IMG/VR virus record: IMGVR_UViG_3300025770_000004
Coordinates: 186,001-250,000 of that record
DNA from: a virus
Length of the DNA stretch: 64,000 bases
Reading direction: 5' to 3' (one strand)
Part shown: in pieces, positions 61,521 through 64,000 of the stretch
Layout of the letters: the number at the start of each line of letters is the position of its first letter
How positions within the stretch are numbered: the first letter of the stretch is position 1
Made by a program: the position numbers and the translations under genes
Notes under the pieces: model-generated
What the model was told of the DNA's origin: nothing
The model's database searches: none
Seen by the model: the letters and a program-made list of their open reading frames with translations, nothing else

Positions 61521-64000
61521 ATGGCATGGCAAACAGAATTTCTTAACAATAACATTCCTCCATTTACAGGTCGATTTTGGGATGATAACGGCACGGGTAT
61601 GACCACACTAAATAATGGAGCAACTAATCTACCTGTACGGAAAATGCTTTTTTGGCCCGAAACTAATGGCGCTACAACGTATAATTCTAATAAAAATTAC
61701 TTATTTTTAACAAAGGTTAATGCTTTCACATCCAGAGGTGGCGGGGGAGTTCCTTCTGGAATAGATAATTTATCTAGCAATAGATATCTAAAAATACTGA
61801 CACCTTGGGCTTTCGACACCACAGGAAATTTATCAATACTTCAACCGAACACTGGATATTTTGAATATAAAACACACACACTTGCGGAGTTACCATTCTT
61901 TCCACCATTTAATTTTCCAGAAGATTGGAGAAAGGATAGCAGACCATTGAGTGAGGGTGACGTTACGTTACAATATTTCTCTAGTCCAAGTAACATTATA
62001 AACCCCCAAAATATTGTAGATGTCAATTCTAACAGTCCTGGTAATACAACAACAAATGCTTATCGATCGCCTCTCGGAAGACCCGATCTTGTAACCTACG
62101 AATCTAGTTTTGATGAATTTGGATCTGCAGCATTTCCCAATTATTATGGAACAGCAACCATTAAAGAATTCAAAGTGGTAGAAATGGACTGGTTTGTACA
62201 AGGGTGGGCTTTGAGTTCCAACCAAGGTGATGTTGGTGAGGCTGATGAAATATATTCAGCTGGGTGGAAATATGATTTTACTAATGATAGTTTTAGATTT
62301 CAACCACAAAGACCAATTGAATTCATATCTGCACCACCAGATGGTATTCCGGTAGACTTTGACGGACAGGATGCTTACTCAGATAGATTACCTTACGGAT
62401 ACTACCCGGGTTATTTCATTTTTACTTACCTCGGAATAGATGAACAGATTCCTTTACCCTATCAACCATGCTTAACTGGATTCACATCAAGTAACTATAT
62501 ATCAAGGTTTATACCATACGCATCATTTAATATATCATTTGATGCTGATGCTGGATTTAGTGATGATTCATATGTTGATATGTATTTAATTGATAGTTTG
62601 GGAGATAATTTAAAAACTAATAACATCACAGATTTTGAGAATATATTGAGTGGTGGTCAATTTTTGGGTAAAATAGACGCTGATGGTAATTATAAATATT
62701 TTGGTTTAAAAGGAAATCAATATCTCCTATTTAGGGGTAATAATGATGGGTTTACTCAAAGTGGTGATTGGGCCTATTCGACATCGATACTATTGAGTAA
62801 TTTTTCAATAGATGGCGCATACCAAGAAAATGATAACAATGAACAATTTTTATTCACAGAAACAGATTTATATGAAGAACCAACAGAACTTTGTGTTATT
62901 GGTGGTTCATATGATGCGACTTATAGCGTTAATGTTGTTAATGAAAATACATTACATGAAGTATTGACCTTTTCAGCATCGGTTCCTCCGGGAACTGGTG
63001 TAACATTATCTGAGTTATTTGGAGCAACTGGATTCCCTGGATATTTTTCAAATTTATATGGTAATATTATAAATCTTAATTCATTAAAAGCTAAAGTAGG
63101 AAATGGGATATTCAAACAAGGTATTTGGGAAAATGGTGTTTGGAATAGTGGTTGGCGAGTTGATGGTGATGTTCAAGAATTCGATGATGTAGAAATATCA
63201 AAGATGATGAATACAACAAATATAAGATGGAGGATAAAAATATCCGGAAGAAAAGAGGTAGTATCATACTTTAAAGTTGGTGATAAAGTGTCAATAGGAA
63301 ATATAGTTGGTATAGATATTAATGAAAATAGAAAGTTAATGACAAATTACTTCACTGTATTATTTGTTAACATAGTTGGTGAAGGAGGATTTGATAATAG
63401 TATTGTTGTTGATTTTAATAATACATTTCCGCTTAGAAGAATTGAAAAAGATTCTGATAACCATAAGATAAAAATAACAAAAAATGTTTGGTTGAATGGT
63501 GGTTTCTTAAATGGGTATTTTGAAGGTATTTGGAATAACGGACTATTTAAAGGATTTCCATATATAACAGAAATGTATAACACACACTGGATAGACGGTA
63601 GGTATGATGGTGGTCACTTCTACGGGAACTACCATGAATCTAGTTTTGTTGATACTTATTGGTGGCAAGAAACCTCACCAAACACACTAGGGTTAACATT
63701 TGGAGCAACAGCACATGGATTTGTGGTTGGTGATAAAGTTAATATTAATATGGATGACCAAAATTTTAATATACACTACAATGGAGAATCAAATGTTATT
63801 GCTGTTGTTGATGATTATATGATTGTGATTGATAAACAATTTGGAGCCTCTTCTACATCAGAAGGTGGTCTAGTTAGTAGTAGAACCGGAACTGCAGTTA
63901 TACAAAACTTTGATTTTATTGATAATAATGTTGCTCCGAGTACTGTTCTAGAAACATCTAATTTAGAATCCGTTTATAGCTATAATTCGTGGATTGATGT
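61521..64000 (+). CDS. Giant virion protein, paralogue of the preceding gene (partial)
   Basis: At least 826 codons open to the right edge of the window, starting MAWQTEFLNNNIPPFTGRFW. It has the same W-x-x-G-x-F repeat style (WENGVWNSGWRVDGDV, VWLNGGFLNGYFEGIWNNG, HWIDGRYDGGHFYGNY). It is the duplicate or partner of the gene at 56323. The preceding 120-nt spacer holds a weak hairpin (TGAAG / CTTCA) followed by T residues and the late box. The true end is outside the window. Confidence 0.8.
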   Translation, partial: MAWQTEFLNNNIPPFTGRFWDDNGTGMTTLNNGATNLPVRKMLFWPETNGATTYNSNKNYLFLTKVNAFTSRGGGGVPSGIDNLSSNRYLKILTPWAFDTTGNLSILQPNTGYFEYKTHTLAELPFFPPFNFPEDWRKDSRPLSEGDVTLQYFSSPSNIINPQNIVDVNSNSPGNTTTNAYRSPLGRPDLVTYESSFDEFGSAAFPNYYGTATIKEFKVVEMDWFVQGWALSSNQGDVGEADEIYSAGWKYDFTNDSFRFQPQRPIEFISAPPDGIPVDFDGQDAYSDRLPYGYYPGYFIFTYLGIDEQIPLPYQPCLTGFTSSNYISRFIPYASFNISFDADAGFSDDSYVDMYLIDSLGDNLKTNNITDFENILSGGQFLGKIDADGNYKYFGLKGNQYLLFRGNNDGFTQSGDWAYSTSILLSNFSIDGAYQENDNNEQFLFTETDLYEEPTELCVIGGSYDATYSVNVVNENTLHEVLTFSASVPPGTGVTLSELFGATGFPGYFSNLYGNIINLNSLKAKVGNGIFKQGIWENGVWNSGWRVDGDVQEFDDVEISKMMNTTNIRWRIKISGRKEVVSYFKVGDKVSIGNIVGIDINENRKLMTNYFTVLFVNIVGEGGFDNSIVVDFNNTFPLRRIEKDSDNHKIKITKNVWLNGGFLNGYFEGIWNNGLFKGFPYITEMYNTHWIDGRYDGGHFYGNYHESSFVDTYWWQETSPNTLGLTFGATAHGFVVGDKVNINMDDQNFNIHYNGESNVIAVVDDYMIVIDKQFGASSTSEGGLVSSRTGTAVIQNFDFIDNNVAPSTVLETSNLESVYSYNSWID

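Overview
The window looks like part of a large tailed-phage genome (Caudoviricetes, jumbo-phage gene content) that infects a member of the Bacteroidota, probably a flavobacterium-like host. It is very A+T rich and tightly packed, with genes on both strands. It holds giant virion and fibre genes alongside DNA-metabolism and translation genes. The host phylum is read from promoters of the form TTTG-N20-TATATTTG (the Bacteroidota housekeeping consensus) before several minus-strand genes, from the near absence of Shine-Dalgarno sites, and from one secreted protein with a Bacteroidota-style signal peptide. No terminase, capsid or portal gene was recognised here.

Layout. 1-8.6 kb: small head-type proteins, an M20-like peptidase, a 746-aa virion protein and a glutamyl-tRNA synthetase. 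8.6-17.6 kb: accessory block with a ribbon-helix-helix repressor, exonuclease, DUF4326, nuclease-like gene, a DUF2589 pair, a HELIH metalloprotease, an initiator tRNA and an M42 peptidase. 17.8-24.5 kb: three fibre/adhesin genes. 24.7-36.3 kb (minus strand): a minimal HisRS-like gene behind an attenuator-like leader, thioesterase, protease inhibitor, YqeY, a structured non-coding region, SmpB, thioredoxin, nucleotidyltransferase, ECF sigma factor, small tailed proteins and NAD-dependent ligase. 36.5-44.4 kb: three virion structural genes. 44.4-56.2 kb: UVR protein, four-domain S1 protein, M28 peptidase, CoaE-like kinase, TOPRIM primase, M16 peptidase, adenine methylase, HD hydrolase and a sirtuin-led operon of tiny overlapping genes. 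56.3-64 kb: two giant solenoid-repeat virion proteins, the second running off the edge.

How it fits together. Two promoter classes divide the genes by role. TTAATATATA boxes precede virion genes and genes for proteins with a short T4-like N-terminal head-targeting leader (MKYLKxYxxFE type). In eleven cases the ATG lies only 3-6 nt after the box, which suggests leaderless late mRNAs. Host-type promoters precede metabolic and DNA genes. The ECF sigma gene has both kinds upstream and is the natural candidate for the late sigma factor.

The most coherent unusual theme is translation: an initiator tRNA, GltX, a minimal HisRS-like protein, YqeY, SmpB, an S1-like protein and a GGS/DxD nucleotidyltransferase, next to mRNAs that appear to start at AUG. 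Two protein address tags stand out: the N-terminal leader on late proteins and a C-terminal tail (R-x-x-K-[LI]-x-x-[IV]-L-[NKG]) on many small minus-strand proteins. The second is not a motif I recognise.
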